From Pleionea sediminis (GTDB taxonomy: Bacteria; Pseudomonadota; Gammaproteobacteria; Enterobacterales; Kangiellaceae), in contig NZ_SUNB01000006.1 of assembly GCF_007570825.1 (NCBI RefSeq), forward strand, positions 157,013 through 221,012: a DNA stretch of 64,000 nucleotides, given 5' to 3'. The position numbers and the translations under genes were made by a program. Under the pieces are notes generated by a model, which worked only from the letters and a program-made list of their open reading frames with translations, had not been told where the DNA came from and made no database searches. Shown one piece after another: positions 46,226 through 55,957 of this stretch (the stretch's first letter is position 1; each line of letters starts with the position of its first letter).

Positions 46226-48223
46226 TCACTCCGCTTCAAACAGAACTAATTCGGCACCTTCATCTACTAAGTCGCCTGTTTGATAAAAGAGTTCCGTGAC
46301 AATACCATCAGCAGGAGCCTTAATGGTGTGCTCCATTTTCATGGCTTCCATCACTAAAATAGGTTGGCCTGCTTCAACTTTATCTCCGGCATCAACCGCT
46401 ACCGAAATAATGGTGCCTGGCATTGGTGCAGTCAGGTTAGCATTGGCATCAGTATCATCAGCAGATAGTCCTTCTTGCTTCAATTCCAACTGAAACTCAT
46501 GACCTTTAATAAATAAACTGAGTAAATGATCTTTTTCGATAACCGTTGCAGTAAATCGTTCACCCTCTAAATTTACTCTGAGTTGATTTTCGGAAAGTTC
46601 ACCTGAGATTAAGTGTTCGCCGTTTTCCTGTTCAACTAAAAAGGCGCTGTCACGAAAATGAACGGTTGTTAAATATTCCAGCTTACTATTGTTATCAACA
46701 AAAGTGACCCGATGGAAGTTGTCTTCATTTAGCCGCCAACCATCAACTTTATCCCAGGGAGAATAAGGGTCGGCTAAGTCTGCGGTATGATGATTGCCAT
46801 AGTCTTGTTGCTTTAACATCGTATAAAGTGCAGCAACACTAATCACCTGATCGTTAATTGCTGGCTTTTCAACAAAGAGTTCGTCTTGAAAGCGAGCGAT
46901 AAAGTTTGTATCTAAGTCAGCATTATTGAATCCGTCATGACTGGCCAGCTGAAAAAGAAAATCAAGGTTCGTTTTGAGTCCAACGACCTGATACTCCGAC
47001 AGTGCGCCACGCAGTCGAGCAAGTGCAGAAGCTCGGTCTTTGTCCCAAACGATTAATTTAGCAATCATGGGATCATAATGAACCGATACTTCGTCATTTT
47101 GTTCGATGCCCGTATCAATGCGAACATGTCGATGCGTCGAAGGTGTTGCCAGATGATTAAGGCGGCCAGTTGATGGTAGAAAATCGTTATCGGGATCTTC
47201 TGCATAGACACGCGCTTCAAAGGCATGGCCATTGATCAATAATTCGTCTTGAGAGCAGGGTAGAGGTTCGCCATTAGCGACGCGTAATTGCCACTCAACG
47301 AGATCTTGTCCGGTGATCATTTCAGTAACCGGATGCTCTACCTGTAAACGTGTATTCATTTCCATAAAGTAAAATGAACCGTCTTCATCTAATAAAAACT
47401 CAACGGTTCCTGCGCCTTGGTACCCAATGGCTTTCGCTGCGTTGATAGCAACTTGCCCCATACTATTTCTTAACTCTTCGGTCATTCCTGGAGCTGGGGC
47501 TTCTTCAATGACTTTTTGGTGTCTTCTTTGCACGGAGCAATCGCGTTCAAATAAATGGACTGCATTGCTTTGACTGTCAGCAAAAACTTGAATTTCAACA
47601 TGACGTGGCTTTGTTAAATATTTTTCAATTAATACTTCATCGCTACCAAATGACGATAGGGCTTCTCTTTTGCAAGAGGATAATGCTTCATCGAAATCGT
47701 CATGAGACTCGACAATACGCATGCCTTTTCCGCCGCCACCAGCGGTAGCTTTAATTAAAACGGGATAACCAATGCCATAAGCTTGTGTTTTTAAATAATC
47801 TGCTTCTTGATGATCGCCGTGATAACCTGGTACCAATGGGACATCAGCCTTTTTCATAATATCTTTGGCCGCACTTTTTGAGCCCATCGCATCAATAGCA
47901 GAAGCTGGTGGGCCAATAAAAACGATGTGGTTTTCTTCACACGCTTTAGCAAACGCGGTGTTTTCTGACAAAAAGCCGTAGCCGGGATGTACGGCTTTTG
48001 CGCCTGACTTCTTGGCAATATCTATGATCAACTCAGCTTTTAAGTAACTTTCTTTCGCTGGTGCCGGACCCAAGTGCCATGCTTCATCGGCCATTTTTAC
48101 ATGCATAGCGTTTTTGTCGGCATCTGAATAAACCGCGACAGTTTTTACGCCCATTTTGCGTGCTGAACGAATAACACGACAAGCGATTTCACCACGGTTT
48201 GCAATTAATATTTTATCAAACAT
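46226..48223 (-). CDS. liuD: Methylcrotonyl-CoA carboxylase, biotin-carrying alpha subunit
   Basis: 665 residues. It carries biotin carboxylase and biotin carrier domains and carboxylates 3-methylcrotonyl-CoA together with LiuB. Domain order: biotin carboxylase N-terminal (FDKILIANRGEIACRVIR), ATP-grasp (KATAGGGGKGMRIV, EMNTRLQVEHPVTE), carboxylase C-terminal, a BT linker domain, and the biotinyl domain with the target lysine in VMEAMKMEHTI near the C terminus. The gene lies 14 bp after liuC. Confidence 0.96.
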   Translation of the reverse strand: MFDKILIANRGEIACRVIRSARKMGVKTVAVYSDADKNAMHVKMADEAWHLGPAPAKESYLKAELIIDIAKKSGAKAVHPGYGFLSENTAFAKACEENHIVFIGPPASAIDAMGSKSAAKDIMKKADVPLVPGYHGDHQEADYLKTQAYGIGYPVLIKATAGGGGKGMRIVESHDDFDEALSSCKREALSSFGSDEVLIEKYLTKPRHVEIQVFADSQSNAVHLFERDCSVQRRHQKVIEEAPAPGMTEELRNSMGQVAINAAKAIGYQGAGTVEFLLDEDGSFYFMEMNTRLQVEHPVTEMITGQDLVEWQLRVANGEPLPCSQDELLINGHAFEARVYAEDPDNDFLPSTGRLNHLATPSTHRHVRIDTGIEQNDEVSVHYDPMIAKLIVWDKDRASALARLRGALSEYQVVGLKTNLDFLFQLASHDGFNNADLDTNFIARFQDELFVEKPAINDQVISVAALYTMLKQQDYGNHHTADLADPYSPWDKVDGWRLNEDNFHRVTFVDNNSKLEYLTTVHFRDSAFLVEQENGEHLISGELSENQLRVNLEGERFTATVIEKDHLLSLFIKGHEFQLELKQEGLSADDTDANANLTAPMPGTIISVAVDAGDKVEAGQPILVMEAMKMEHTIKAPADGIVTELFYQTGDLVDEGAELVLFEAE

Positions 48224-48237
48224 AATGTTCCCAAAGC

Positions 48238-49053
48238 TTATTGTTCTTGTTGTGTTTTAGTTGCGGCAATCCAATTAGGAGTGCGTTTTTCTAAAAACGC
48301 GCTGACGCCTTCTTTTCCTTCTTTCGATGCACGAATGTCAGAAATTTTTTGCGCTGTTTCGCGAATCATTTCTTCTCCGTAAGTATTTTCATCAATAAAG
48401 GAAATTAAGTTCTTAGCCGCTTGAATGGCTTCCGGCCCATTTTGTAATGTTGTTTTAATGACTTCGTCGCAATAACTTTCAAAGTTATCGGCAGGAACAC
48501 ATTGTTGAACCAATCCAATCCGAGCAGCCGTTTCTGCATCGAATCTTTCAGCCGTAATAAAGTAACGATTTGCCTGACGTTTACCCATGGCAGCGATAAC
48601 ATAAGGGCTAATAACTGCTGGAATTAAACCCAGTTTTACTTCTGACAAACAAAACTTGGCTTGGTCGCTGGCAATGGCTATGTCACAACATGCAACTAAA
48701 CCAACACCACCACCAAAAGCAGCGCCTTGAATTAAGCCAATGGTTGGCTTTTTAAATTGATACAGCTTTTGCATTAGAGAGGCGAGGGCTAAAGAGTCTT
48801 GATAGTTTTCTGACCAACTGTAGTCGGCCATACGACGCATCCAGTTTAAATCGGCACCGGCAGAAAAACTTTTGCCTTCTGCTTTTAAAACTAACACGCG
48901 TACTTTGTCGTGTTGTTCCATTTTTTCGAGTGCTCGAATTAAATCTTTAATGAGTTGATCGTCAAAAGCATTATGAACATCAGGACGATTCATTGTAATG
49001 ACACCCGCGCCGTCGGCGGTGACTTCGAGTTTCAGCGATTTTGTTTCACTCAT
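48238..49053 (-). CDS. liuC: Methylglutaconyl-CoA hydratase
   Basis: 271 residues from ATG 49053, chosen because AAGGAG lies seven bases upstream; the longer frame from 49086 would overlap liuB. Crotonase fold with the oxyanion-hole segments SFSAGADLNWM and IQGAAFGGGVGLVACCDIA and the catalytic Glu region LSEVKLGLIPAVISPYV. It hydrates 3-methylglutaconyl-CoA to HMG-CoA. Identity as LiuC rather than a generic enoyl-CoA hydratase rests on the position between liuB and liuD. Confidence 0.92.
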   Translation of the reverse strand: MSETKSLKLEVTADGAGVITMNRPDVHNAFDDQLIKDLIRALEKMEQHDKVRVLVLKAEGKSFSAGADLNWMRRMADYSWSENYQDSLALASLMQKLYQFKKPTIGLIQGAAFGGGVGLVACCDIAIASDQAKFCLSEVKLGLIPAVISPYVIAAMGKRQANRYFITAERFDAETAARIGLVQQCVPADNFESYCDEVIKTTLQNGPEAIQAAKNLISFIDENTYGEEMIRETAQKISDIRASKEGKEGVSAFLEKRTPNWIAATKTQQEQ

Positions 49054-49069
49054 AACAATCTCCTTCGAC

Positions 49070-50677
49070 TTACATTCGGAACACACCGAACTGGGTGTCT
49101 TCTTGTTCTTTATTTAATGAGACGGATAAACCTAACCCAAGTACCGTTCGTGTATCTGCTGGATCAATAATTCCGTCATCCCATAAACGAGCTGATGCAT
49201 AGTAAGGATGCCCTTGAGTTTCATATTGCTCCTCAATGGGCGCTTTAAATTTCTTTTCTTCTTCTTCTGACCACTCAATCCCTTTACGATCGAAGTTGTC
49301 TCGTTTTACCTGAGCTAAAACATTCGCTGCTTGTTCGCCGCCCATAACGGAGATTCTTGAGTTGGGCCACATCCACAAAAAGCGGGGACTGTAAGCGCGC
49401 CCACACATTCCATAATTTCCGGCACCAAAACTGCCACCAACAATGACAGTAAACTTAGGCACTTTGGCACAGGCAACGGCTGTCACCATTTTCGCACCAT
49501 TTTTCGCAATGCCTGAATTCTCGTATTTTCTACCTACCATAAAGCCAGTGATATTTTGCAAAAACACGAGTGGAATATTGCGTTGGCAACATAATTCGAT
49601 AAAGTGCGCACCCTTGAGCGCGGACTCGCTAAAAAGAATGCCGTTGTTTGCAATAATGCCAACCGGATAACCCCAAATTTTTGCGAAGCCACAAATTAAG
49701 GTGTTGCCATATAAAGGTTTAAATTCATCGAGCTCAGAGTCGTCAACAACGCGAGCAATGATTTCTCGAATATCAAATGGTTTGCGAGAATCTTTCGGCA
49801 CAACACCGTAGATATCTTCGACAGGGTAGGCGGGTGCTTTGGGTTGACTGATTGCCCATTGCGGCTTTTTCTTATGATTTAAGTTTTTGACCACTTGGCG
49901 GCAAATTTTTAATGCATGTTCATCGTCGTTGGCAAAGTGATCGGTAACGCCTGACGTTCGGCAATGAACATCGGCTCCACCTAACTCTTCGGCGGTGACT
50001 ACTTCACCGGTTGCTGCTTTTACAAGAGGTGGGCCACCAAGGAAGATTGTTCCTTGTTCTTTGACAATAATGCTTTCATCAGCCATCGCTGGAACGTAAG
50101 CACCACCGGCAGTACAACTCCCCATCACAACCGCAATTTGCGGAATGCCTTTGGCAGACATATTGGCTTGATTAAAGAAAATTCTTCCGAAATGCTCTTT
50201 GTCGGGAAACACTTGATCTTGTTGGGGCAAGTTGGCGCCACCAGAATCTACCAGATAAATACACGGTAAGTGATTTTGCTCAGCAACTTCTTGTGCGCGT
50301 AAATGTTTTTTAATGGTTTCGGGGAAATAAGTTCCGCCTTTAACGGTAGCGTCGTTAGCAACGATCATACATTCGATGCCATTGACTCGACCAATACCGG
50401 TGATGATTCCTGCGGCAGGAACTTCATTGTCGTACATGTCGTAAGCTGCGAATTGTGACAGTTCGAGAAAAGGTGAACCAACATCCAATAATTTTCTGAC
50501 GCGGTCGCGTGGTAATAATTTGCCTCGACTTAAATGTTTTTGATTTCTTTCTTCACCACCACCTTGAGCTATGACAGCCATCTTATCTCGCACGTCATCA
50601 ACAAGACTGGTCATGTATTCGTGGTTAATTTTGAACTCTTCACTTCGAGCATTAATGCTGGATTTTATTCGCGACAT
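49070..50677 (-). CDS. liuB: Methylcrotonyl-CoA carboxylase, beta (carboxyltransferase) subunit
   Basis: 535 residues, the usual length. Carboxyltransferase domain with the two oxyanion-hole regions: [19 protein letters not shown] in the N half and [22 protein letters not shown] in the C half, plus [20 protein letters not shown]. With LiuD it converts 3-methylcrotonyl-CoA to 3-methylglutaconyl-CoA. It follows a 135-bp gap containing a strong inverted repeat, and is tightly packed with liuC downstream. Confidence 0.96.
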   Translation of the reverse strand: MSRIKSSINARSEEFKINHEYMTSLVDDVRDKMAVIAQGGGEERNQKHLSRGKLLPRDRVRKLLDVGSPFLELSQFAAYDMYDNEVPAAGIITGIGRVNGIECMIVANDATVKGGTYFPETIKKHLRAQEVAEQNHLPCIYLVDSGGANLPQQDQVFPDKEHFGRIFFNQANMSAKGIPQIAVVMGSCTAGGAYVPAMADESIIVKEQGTIFLGGPPLVKAATGEVVTAEELGGADVHCRTSGVTDHFANDDEHALKICRQVVKNLNHKKKPQWAISQPKAPAYPVEDIYGVVPKDSRKPFDIREIIARVVDDSELDEFKPLYGNTLICGFAKIWGYPVGIIANNGILFSESALKGAHFIELCCQRNIPLVFLQNITGFMVGRKYENSGIAKNGAKMVTAVACAKVPKFTVIVGGSFGAGNYGMCGRAYSPRFLWMWPNSRISVMGGEQAANVLAQVKRDNFDRKGIEWSEEEEKKFKAPIEEQYETQGHPYYASARLWDDGIIDPADTRTVLGLGLSVSLNKEQEDTQFGVFRM

Positions 50678-50712
50678 GACATTTCCAATTGTTATGTTAC
50701 TTATTCAGTCAT

Positions 50713-50741
50713 GCCAGATAATCTTGTGCGCATTATCTGGC
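50713..50741. repeat. 10-bp perfect inverted repeat in the gap before liuB
   Basis: GCCAGATAAT and ATTATCTGGC flank a nine-base loop, in the 135-bp gap between the acyl-CoA dehydrogenase gene and liuB. No T-run follows on either strand, so it is not a standard terminator; it could be an RNA processing/stability hairpin or an operator. Confidence 0.6.
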
Positions 50742-50812
50742 GAGTCATTGAAATTTATAATTGTTTTAAAATACGATTCACTGAAAAATTGTATTTTTTT
50801 GAAAGAGCGTTG

Positions 50813-51949
50813 TTATTCGTTTTCGAGTGCTCTGGCAATAACCAGCTTTTGTACTTCACTGGTTCCCTCATAAATTTGACAAACACGAACGTCTCTATAA
50901 TATTTTTCGACTGGGAAATCGGTTAAATATCCGTAACCACCGTGAATTTGAATGGCGTCGGAACAGATTCTTTCCGCAACTTCAGAAGCAAATAATTTTG
51001 CCATTGATGCTTCTTTCAAACAGGGTTGTCCTAAATCTTTAAGTTGTGCTGCATGTAACACCATTTGGCGAGCGGCTTCTAATTGTGTTGCCATATCTGC
51101 CAATTTAAAAGCAACGGCTTGATGCTTGTTGATTGCTTTGCCGAAAGATGTTCTATCTTTGGAAAATTCATTTGCCGCCTCGAGTGCTGCTCGAGCAATG
51201 CCAACACATTGAGCAGCGATGCCAATTCGTCCACCTTCTAAATTGGATAAAGCAATTTTGTAACCTTGTCCCAACTCGCCCAAAAGATTATCTTCTGGAA
51301 TACGGCAGTCTTCTAGAATTATTTGGCAGGTATCCGATGCGTGTTGTCCCATTTTGTCTTCAACTTTTGCGACGATGTAACCTTTAGTGTCTGTAGGAAC
51401 GATAAAGGCACTGATTCCTTTTTTTCCTGCATCAGGATCCGTTACGGCAAACACAATGGCAGTATTCGCATTTTTACCTGAAGTAATGTATTGCTTTACG
51501 CCATTGAGTATCCATTCATTACCATCTTTCACTGCTTTGGTTTTTAGATCCGAGGCATCGCTTCCGGCATGGGGTTCTGTTAAACAGAATGCACCGAGGT
51601 GTTTACCTGAAGCTAAAGGCTTTAAATATTTTTCTTTTTGCGCATCATTTCCAAATTGATAGATGGGCATACTTGCTACAGAGTTGGTGACACTCACAAT
51701 GGTTGAGCAAGCAGCATCACCTGCTGCAATTTCCTCAAGCACTAACGCAGCCGATGTATAACCAATATCGCAACCGCCAAATTCTTCGGGAATCAACATG
51801 CCATAAAAACCTAAATCAGCTAGACCTTGTAAGGCTTCTTTGGGAAATGTTTTTTCCTGATCCCACTTCATGTGATCGGGTTTTATTACATCTTGAACGT
51901 ATTGTCGCGCGGCGTCGCGGATCATATTTTGTTCTTCGGTTAGTATCAT
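50813..51949 (-). CDS. Acyl-CoA dehydrogenase (short/branched-chain type)
   Basis: 378 residues, FAD flavoprotein. The acyl-CoA dehydrogenase signatures are intact: FCLTEPHAGSDASDL and the C-terminal QIHGGYGYLTDFPVEKYYRD, with the catalytic Glu in QIYEGTSEVQKL at the medium/short-chain position. It is not the isovaleryl-CoA enzyme, which is encoded two genes upstream. It probably handles a related short or branched acyl-CoA (2-methylbutyryl, isobutyryl or butyryl); the exact substrate is unresolved. It sits between thiolase and liuB on the same strand. Confidence 0.88.
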   Translation of the reverse strand: MILTEEQNMIRDAARQYVQDVIKPDHMKWDQEKTFPKEALQGLADLGFYGMLIPEEFGGCDIGYTSAALVLEEIAAGDAACSTIVSVTNSVASMPIYQFGNDAQKEKYLKPLASGKHLGAFCLTEPHAGSDASDLKTKAVKDGNEWILNGVKQYITSGKNANTAIVFAVTDPDAGKKGISAFIVPTDTKGYIVAKVEDKMGQHASDTCQIILEDCRIPEDNLLGELGQGYKIALSNLEGGRIGIAAQCVGIARAALEAANEFSKDRTSFGKAINKHQAVAFKLADMATQLEAARQMVLHAAQLKDLGQPCLKEASMAKLFASEVAERICSDAIQIHGGYGYLTDFPVEKYYRDVRVCQIYEGTSEVQKLVIARALENE

Positions 51950-52019
51950 GCGCGTAAACCTGTTTATTGATCAGTTTCTAAATCAAAATAATCTAACAAT
52001 TACTTTTGCTAAATAGCTT

Positions 52020-52042
52020 CGGGTTGTCTTAACAACAACCCG
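52020..52042. repeat. 8-bp inverted repeat between thiolase and acyl-CoA dehydrogenase genes
   Basis: CGGGTTGT and ACAACCCG pair around a seven-base loop in the 132-bp gap. No T-run follows on the minus strand (AAGCTATTT), so it is at best a weak terminator; it may be a pausing or mRNA stability element. Confidence 0.5.
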
Positions 52043-52081
52043 ATAAAACGATGTTATTTTAACGTTTTGCTTGTTTCGTTT

Positions 52082-53266
52082 TTATATCAGCTCAATGGCC
52101 ATAGCCGTTGCTTCTCCACCGCCAATACATAACGATGCTACACCACGTTTTTTACCGTGACGTTTTAGAGCTTCAATTAACGTAACGACGATACGTGTGC
52201 CAGAACAACCAATAGGATGGCCGAGTGCACAAGCACCACCATGAACATTCACTTTATCATGATCGAGTTCCAGTTCTTTAATGGCTGCCATCGTGACTAC
52301 GGCAAATGCTTCATTAATTTCGAACAAATCAACGTCGCTTGAAGACCAACCTGTTTTTTCAAACAACGCTTTCATTGCACCAACAGGAGCCGTTGTAAAC
52401 TCAGCAGGCGTTCGAGCGTGTGTAGTATGGCCCAAAATTTTGGCAATAGGTTTTAAACCGCGCTTTTCGGCTTCCGATTGACGCATTAACACAGTCGCCG
52501 CTGCACCATCAGAAATTGAGCTGGCATTGGCTGCTGTTACCGTACCGTCTTTTTTGAAAGCCGGGCGCAATTGCGGAATCTTATCGAATTTGGCCTTTTG
52601 TGGTTGTTCATCGGTATCGATGGCGATGTCACCTTTGCGAGTTTTAATCACAACTGGAGAAATTTCATCTTTGAAAGCGCCATCTTCAATTGCTTTTTGT
52701 GCGCGTTTTAGTGAGGTAATTGCGAACTCATCTTGAGCTTCTCGAGTGAAGCCGTATTTTTCCGCTGTATCTTCAGCATAAACACCCATCGCTTGGCCTT
52801 CGTAAGCGTCTTCCAGGCCGTCAAATGCCATATGGTCGATCACTTTGCCGTGACCAAATCGATAGCCTGTTCTTGCCTTATCAAGCATGTAAGGCGCATT
52901 GGTCATACTTTCCATTCCGCCAGCAACCATGATTTTATTGGTACCTGCGACCAGAAGGTCGTGTGCTAACATCATGGTTTTCATTCCTGAACCACAGACT
53001 TTATTGACCGTCGTACAACCAGTAGATTTAGGAATTCCTGCGCCAAGTGCTGCTTGTCGAGCAGGCGCCTGGCCGACTCCGGCAGGAAGAACACAACCCA
53101 TAATGACTTCTTGTACATCTTCTGTTTTTAGGCCTGCTCGCTCAACAGCGGCAGCGATTGCATTAGCACCAAGCTCAGTCGATTTTACGTCCGACAGTGA
53201 ACCCATAAATCCGCCCATTGGCGTTCGGGCTGCACCTACGATAACTATTGGATCGTCGTTGCTCAT
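52082..53266 (-). CDS. Acetyl-CoA C-acetyltransferase (thiolase)
   Basis: 394 residues. The thiolase active sites are all present: nucleophile Cys in TVNKVCGSGMKTMM, NEAFAVV, His in HGGACALGHPIGCSGTRI, and the second Cys in SLCIGGGEATAM. It cleaves acetoacetyl-CoA made by the CoA-transferase into two acetyl-CoA, finishing the leucine pathway; it may also act in short-chain beta-oxidation. It lies in the same orientation between liuA and the acyl-CoA dehydrogenase gene. Confidence 0.95.
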   Translation of the reverse strand: MSNDDPIVIVGAARTPMGGFMGSLSDVKSTELGANAIAAAVERAGLKTEDVQEVIMGCVLPAGVGQAPARQAALGAGIPKSTGCTTVNKVCGSGMKTMMLAHDLLVAGTNKIMVAGGMESMTNAPYMLDKARTGYRFGHGKVIDHMAFDGLEDAYEGQAMGVYAEDTAEKYGFTREAQDEFAITSLKRAQKAIEDGAFKDEISPVVIKTRKGDIAIDTDEQPQKAKFDKIPQLRPAFKKDGTVTAANASSISDGAAATVLMRQSEAEKRGLKPIAKILGHTTHARTPAEFTTAPVGAMKALFEKTGWSSSDVDLFEINEAFAVVTMAAIKELELDHDKVNVHGGACALGHPIGCSGTRIVVTLIEALKRHGKKRGVASLCIGGGEATAMAIELI

Positions 53267-53393
53267 TGTTTATGTCCTTTCAGTTGTCCGTCGATTAAAC
53301 GACGTGATTCGTTATAGTGATTAATACTGCCATTTGAACATAGCAATATTTTGCAATGCATCAAATCGGATGTTTCACTTTTATCTCAAGTTT

Positions 53394-54554
53394 TTAAGCG
53401 GTTTCGTTAAACAGCTCGCGTCCGATTAACATCCGGCGAATTTCTGAGGTTCCGGCACCAATTTCGTACAGTTTTGCATCACGTAAAAGGCGACCAGTAG
53501 GGTATTCGTTGATATAACCATTACCGCCGAGTAATTGGATAGCATCTAATGCCATTTGTGTTGCTTTTTCCGCAGTGTATAGAATAACGCCAGCCGCATC
53601 TTTACGGGTTGTTTCACCTCGGTCGCAAGCTTTCGCAACGGTATAAACGTAAGCTTTTGAAGCATTGAGCGTGGTATACATGTCGGCGACTTTACCTTGT
53701 ACTAATTGAAATTCACCAATGGCTTGGCCGAATTGTTTGCGTTCATGAATGTAAGGAACGACCACGTCCATACACGACTGCATAATTCCGATTGGTCCAG
53801 CGGATAGAACAAGGCGTTCAAAGTCGAGTCCGCTCATTAAAACACGAACGCCTTTGTTAAGTTCGCCCAGAATATTTTCTTTTGGCACTTTACAATCTTC
53901 AAAAACGAGCTCACAGGTATTTGAGCCTCGCATCCCTAACTTGTCGAGTTTCTGAGCCGTTGAGAAACCAGGGAAATCTTTCTCGATGATAAAAGCAGTA
54001 ATTCCCTTAGAGCCGCCCTCGGGATCCGTTTTGGCGTAAACGATTAAGACGTCAGCATCGGGTCCGTTGGTGATCCACATTTTATTACCGTTAAGCAAAA
54101 AATGATCGCCTTTGTCTTCTGCTTTTAGTCGCATACTAACAACATCGGAGCCTGCATTCGGCTCGCTCATGGCGAGTGCACCGATGAATTCTCCTGAGCA
54201 GAGTTTGGGCAAGTATTTTAGTTTTTGCTCGTGAGTTCCGTTTTTACGAAGTTGGTTAACGCAAAGATTGGAATGTGCGCCGTAAGATAAACCGATAGAA
54301 GCTGATGCGCGGGAAATCTCTTCCATGGCCACAACGTGCTCGAGGTATCCCATGCCGGAACCACCATATTCTTCTTCGACGGTTAAGCCAAGGAGACCAA
54401 GCGCACCAAATTTTGGCCAGAGCTCATTTGGAAAAGCGTTTTCCTGGTCAACTTTTTCGGCAATCGGAGCGATGTGTTTGTCGCAGAAACTTTTAACGGT
54501 TTCGCGGAGCATATCTGCTGTTTCGCCCAGATCGTAATTTAAACTTGGGAACAT
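53394..54554 (-). CDS. liuA: Isovaleryl-CoA dehydrogenase
   Basis: 386 residues, acyl-CoA dehydrogenase family. It oxidises isovaleryl-CoA to 3-methylcrotonyl-CoA, the first committed step of this cluster. The catalytic Glu is at the isovaleryl-specific position in [15 protein letters not shown], whereas the usual site reads [13 protein letters not shown] without it, which separates it from medium- and short-chain enzymes. [18 protein letters not shown] is typical of IVD. Directly behind liuR (49-bp gap) and probably on its transcript. Confidence 0.96.
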   Translation of the reverse strand: MFPSLNYDLGETADMLRETVKSFCDKHIAPIAEKVDQENAFPNELWPKFGALGLLGLTVEEEYGGSGMGYLEHVVAMEEISRASASIGLSYGAHSNLCVNQLRKNGTHEQKLKYLPKLCSGEFIGALAMSEPNAGSDVVSMRLKAEDKGDHFLLNGNKMWITNGPDADVLIVYAKTDPEGGSKGITAFIIEKDFPGFSTAQKLDKLGMRGSNTCELVFEDCKVPKENILGELNKGVRVLMSGLDFERLVLSAGPIGIMQSCMDVVVPYIHERKQFGQAIGEFQLVQGKVADMYTTLNASKAYVYTVAKACDRGETTRKDAAGVILYTAEKATQMALDAIQLLGGNGYINEYPTGRLLRDAKLYEIGAGTSEIRRMLIGRELFNETA

Positions 54555-54603
54555 GGTTTTTATCCTCTAAAACTAAAACTGTCGTAACTTTCGACTCTAT
54601 GTA

Positions 54604-55011
54604 CTAAGTACTTGTGTTCGATGTGCTTGATTTTTTTTGTTGTGTAATTCGTTGTTCGAGATCATCAATTTCTTTCATCATTGAATGGATATCGTGCAAT
54701 TGTTGTTTCAATTGTTGTCGACGCAACTCAATTTTATTTAATAGAAATTCAGTTTGCTTTTCTTCGCCATGAGGGAATTGGTACAAATCAATAATTTCTT
54801 TTATCTCAGCGAGAGAAAAGCCAATTCGCTTGCCGCGAAGGATCAATTGCAGACGAGTTCTATTTTTGTGCGAGTAAACTCGATAAGTACCCTGACGTTT
54901 GGGTTGAATTAACCCGTACTCTTCGTAATGGCGAATAGCACGAGTGGTGGTGTCGAATTCTTTCGCCAACTCACTGATGCTGTATGTTTTTTCTTCAACG
55001 ATTTCGTTCAT
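54604..55011 (-). CDS. liuR: MerR-family regulator LiuR
   Basis: 135 residues. N-terminal MerR winged helix (YSISELAKEFDTTTRAIRHYEEYGLIQPKRQGTYRVYS), then GFSLAEIKEIIDLY and a C-terminal coiled coil for dimer formation. No effector domain. LiuR is the known regulator of leucine/isovalerate genes in gammaproteobacteria, and here it heads the cluster. A 24-bp palindrome 17 bp upstream of its start is the likely operator, so it probably controls its own operon. Confidence 0.93.
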   Translation of the reverse strand: MNEIVEEKTYSISELAKEFDTTTRAIRHYEEYGLIQPKRQGTYRVYSHKNRTRLQLILRGKRIGFSLAEIKEIIDLYQFPHGEEKQTEFLLNKIELRRQQLKQQLHDIHSMMKEIDDLEQRITQQKKSSTSNTST

Positions 55012-55027
55012 AAAATTATTGTGCCAT

Positions 55028-55051
55028 AACCTTTACGTTAACGTAAGGGTT
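55028..55051. promoter_or_regulatory. LiuR operator
   Basis: AACCTTTACGTT followed directly by AACGTAAGGGTT makes a 24-bp palindrome with 11 of 12 pairs matching, just upstream of the liuR start. The core TTACGTTAACGTAA fits the LiuR-type motif I recall for gammaproteobacteria. A TTGAAC at its liuR-distal side, read on the minus strand, may be the -35 box. Confidence 0.8.
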
Positions 55052-55611
55052 GGTGAGTTCAAAACCTAACTGGCTAGACCAGTGGTATTGAACACTCTTT
55101 AAACGTTCTAGTCGATTCTGTGCTTGGTGCGTCGCGAAAAAAATCATCTCGAATGCAAAAGATGCCCAATAATGAGAATACTTATGGTTATAAATAAATT
55201 TGTGCTTTGTAGGTTGTTGAAATACTAGAAAATATAACTATTTGGGGGTTGGTGGTTGCTAAAATAGGTCAAAGATTAGAATGTTTGAATAAACAAGATA
55301 TTTTTAAAAGTTATTTGAATTAAATAATTGATAATTATAAATTTAAAGATCTAGTGAAAAGCACTAAACCAATAGTGAATAGACATGTTCCGTGTGACTT
55401 ATAAAACTTTTATAGCGAATTTTTATTGGAACTGTTGGTCAATAACCTCTAGGTTCATAACATATGTGGATGTAAGGAACGTCAAGCCTCCAAGATTAAT
55501 GGGAATGAACGAGCCTACTAATCGAGAATTGACCCTTGCATCCGCACCATTCGAACCTAAGCGGTTGTTATGGGTTCAATTTACCACCGACAAAAAAGGG
55601 GAAGCCTATCT
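55052..55611. other. Intergenic region between liuR and rmf
   Basis: 560 bp, AT-rich in the middle. It should hold the divergent promoters of liuR and rmf. An open frame (55385-55615) ends in an ATGA overlap with rmf, but it lacks a ribosome binding site and a recognisable product. Nothing else stands out. Confidence 0.4.
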
Positions 55612-55797
55612 ATGAAAAGACAAAAGCGTAATCGTCTTGAAAGAGCTCATTCTCGCGGATATCAAGCAGGCATAGGAGGTAAAACCAGAGAAGATTGTCC
55701 ATACGGGACTCTCAAAGCAAAAGAGGAGTGGTTAGGCGGTTGGCGTGAAGCAAGAACAGACGTTGTTCAAGGGCTATACAATAACATTCGTTTCTGA
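55612..55797 (+). CDS. rmf: Ribosome modulation factor
   Basis: 61 residues from ATG 55612, with AGGGGAAG just upstream; longer in-frame starts are not needed. It matches E. coli RMF (55 aa) nearly residue for residue at the N terminus (MKRQKRNRLERAHSRGYQAGI, with CPY and WLGGWREAR further on). RMF dimerises 70S ribosomes into inactive 100S particles in stationary phase. The gene is monocistronic with a strong terminator 67 bp after the stop codon. Confidence 0.96.
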   Translation: MKRQKRNRLERAHSRGYQAGIGGKTREDCPYGTLKAKEEWLGGWREARTDVVQGLYNNIRF

Positions 55798-55863
55798 AGC
55801 AGTTTTCAAATAGATTTCATTTCATCACACTCGGTGTGACTATAGTGGCTCAGGCAGCCACAC

Positions 55864-55888
55864 AACCCCGCAAAAAGCGGGGTTTTTT
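55864..55888 (+). terminator. Rho-independent terminator after rmf
   Basis: AACCCCGC pairs with GCGGGGTT around AAAAA, followed by a T-run. Confidence 0.85.
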
Positions 55889-55957
55889 ATTGGGTTTAAA
55901 CTCTACCAGTGAGAAAGGTATAATACTCGGATTGAACTGTGATTGGGATAATCGTTG

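Noticed and set aside
55385..55615. Open frame of 76 codons ending in ATGA overlap with rmf
   Set aside because: No ribosome binding site, no recognisable product, and it covers the region expected to hold the rmf promoter and leader. A coupled leader peptide is possible but unsupported.
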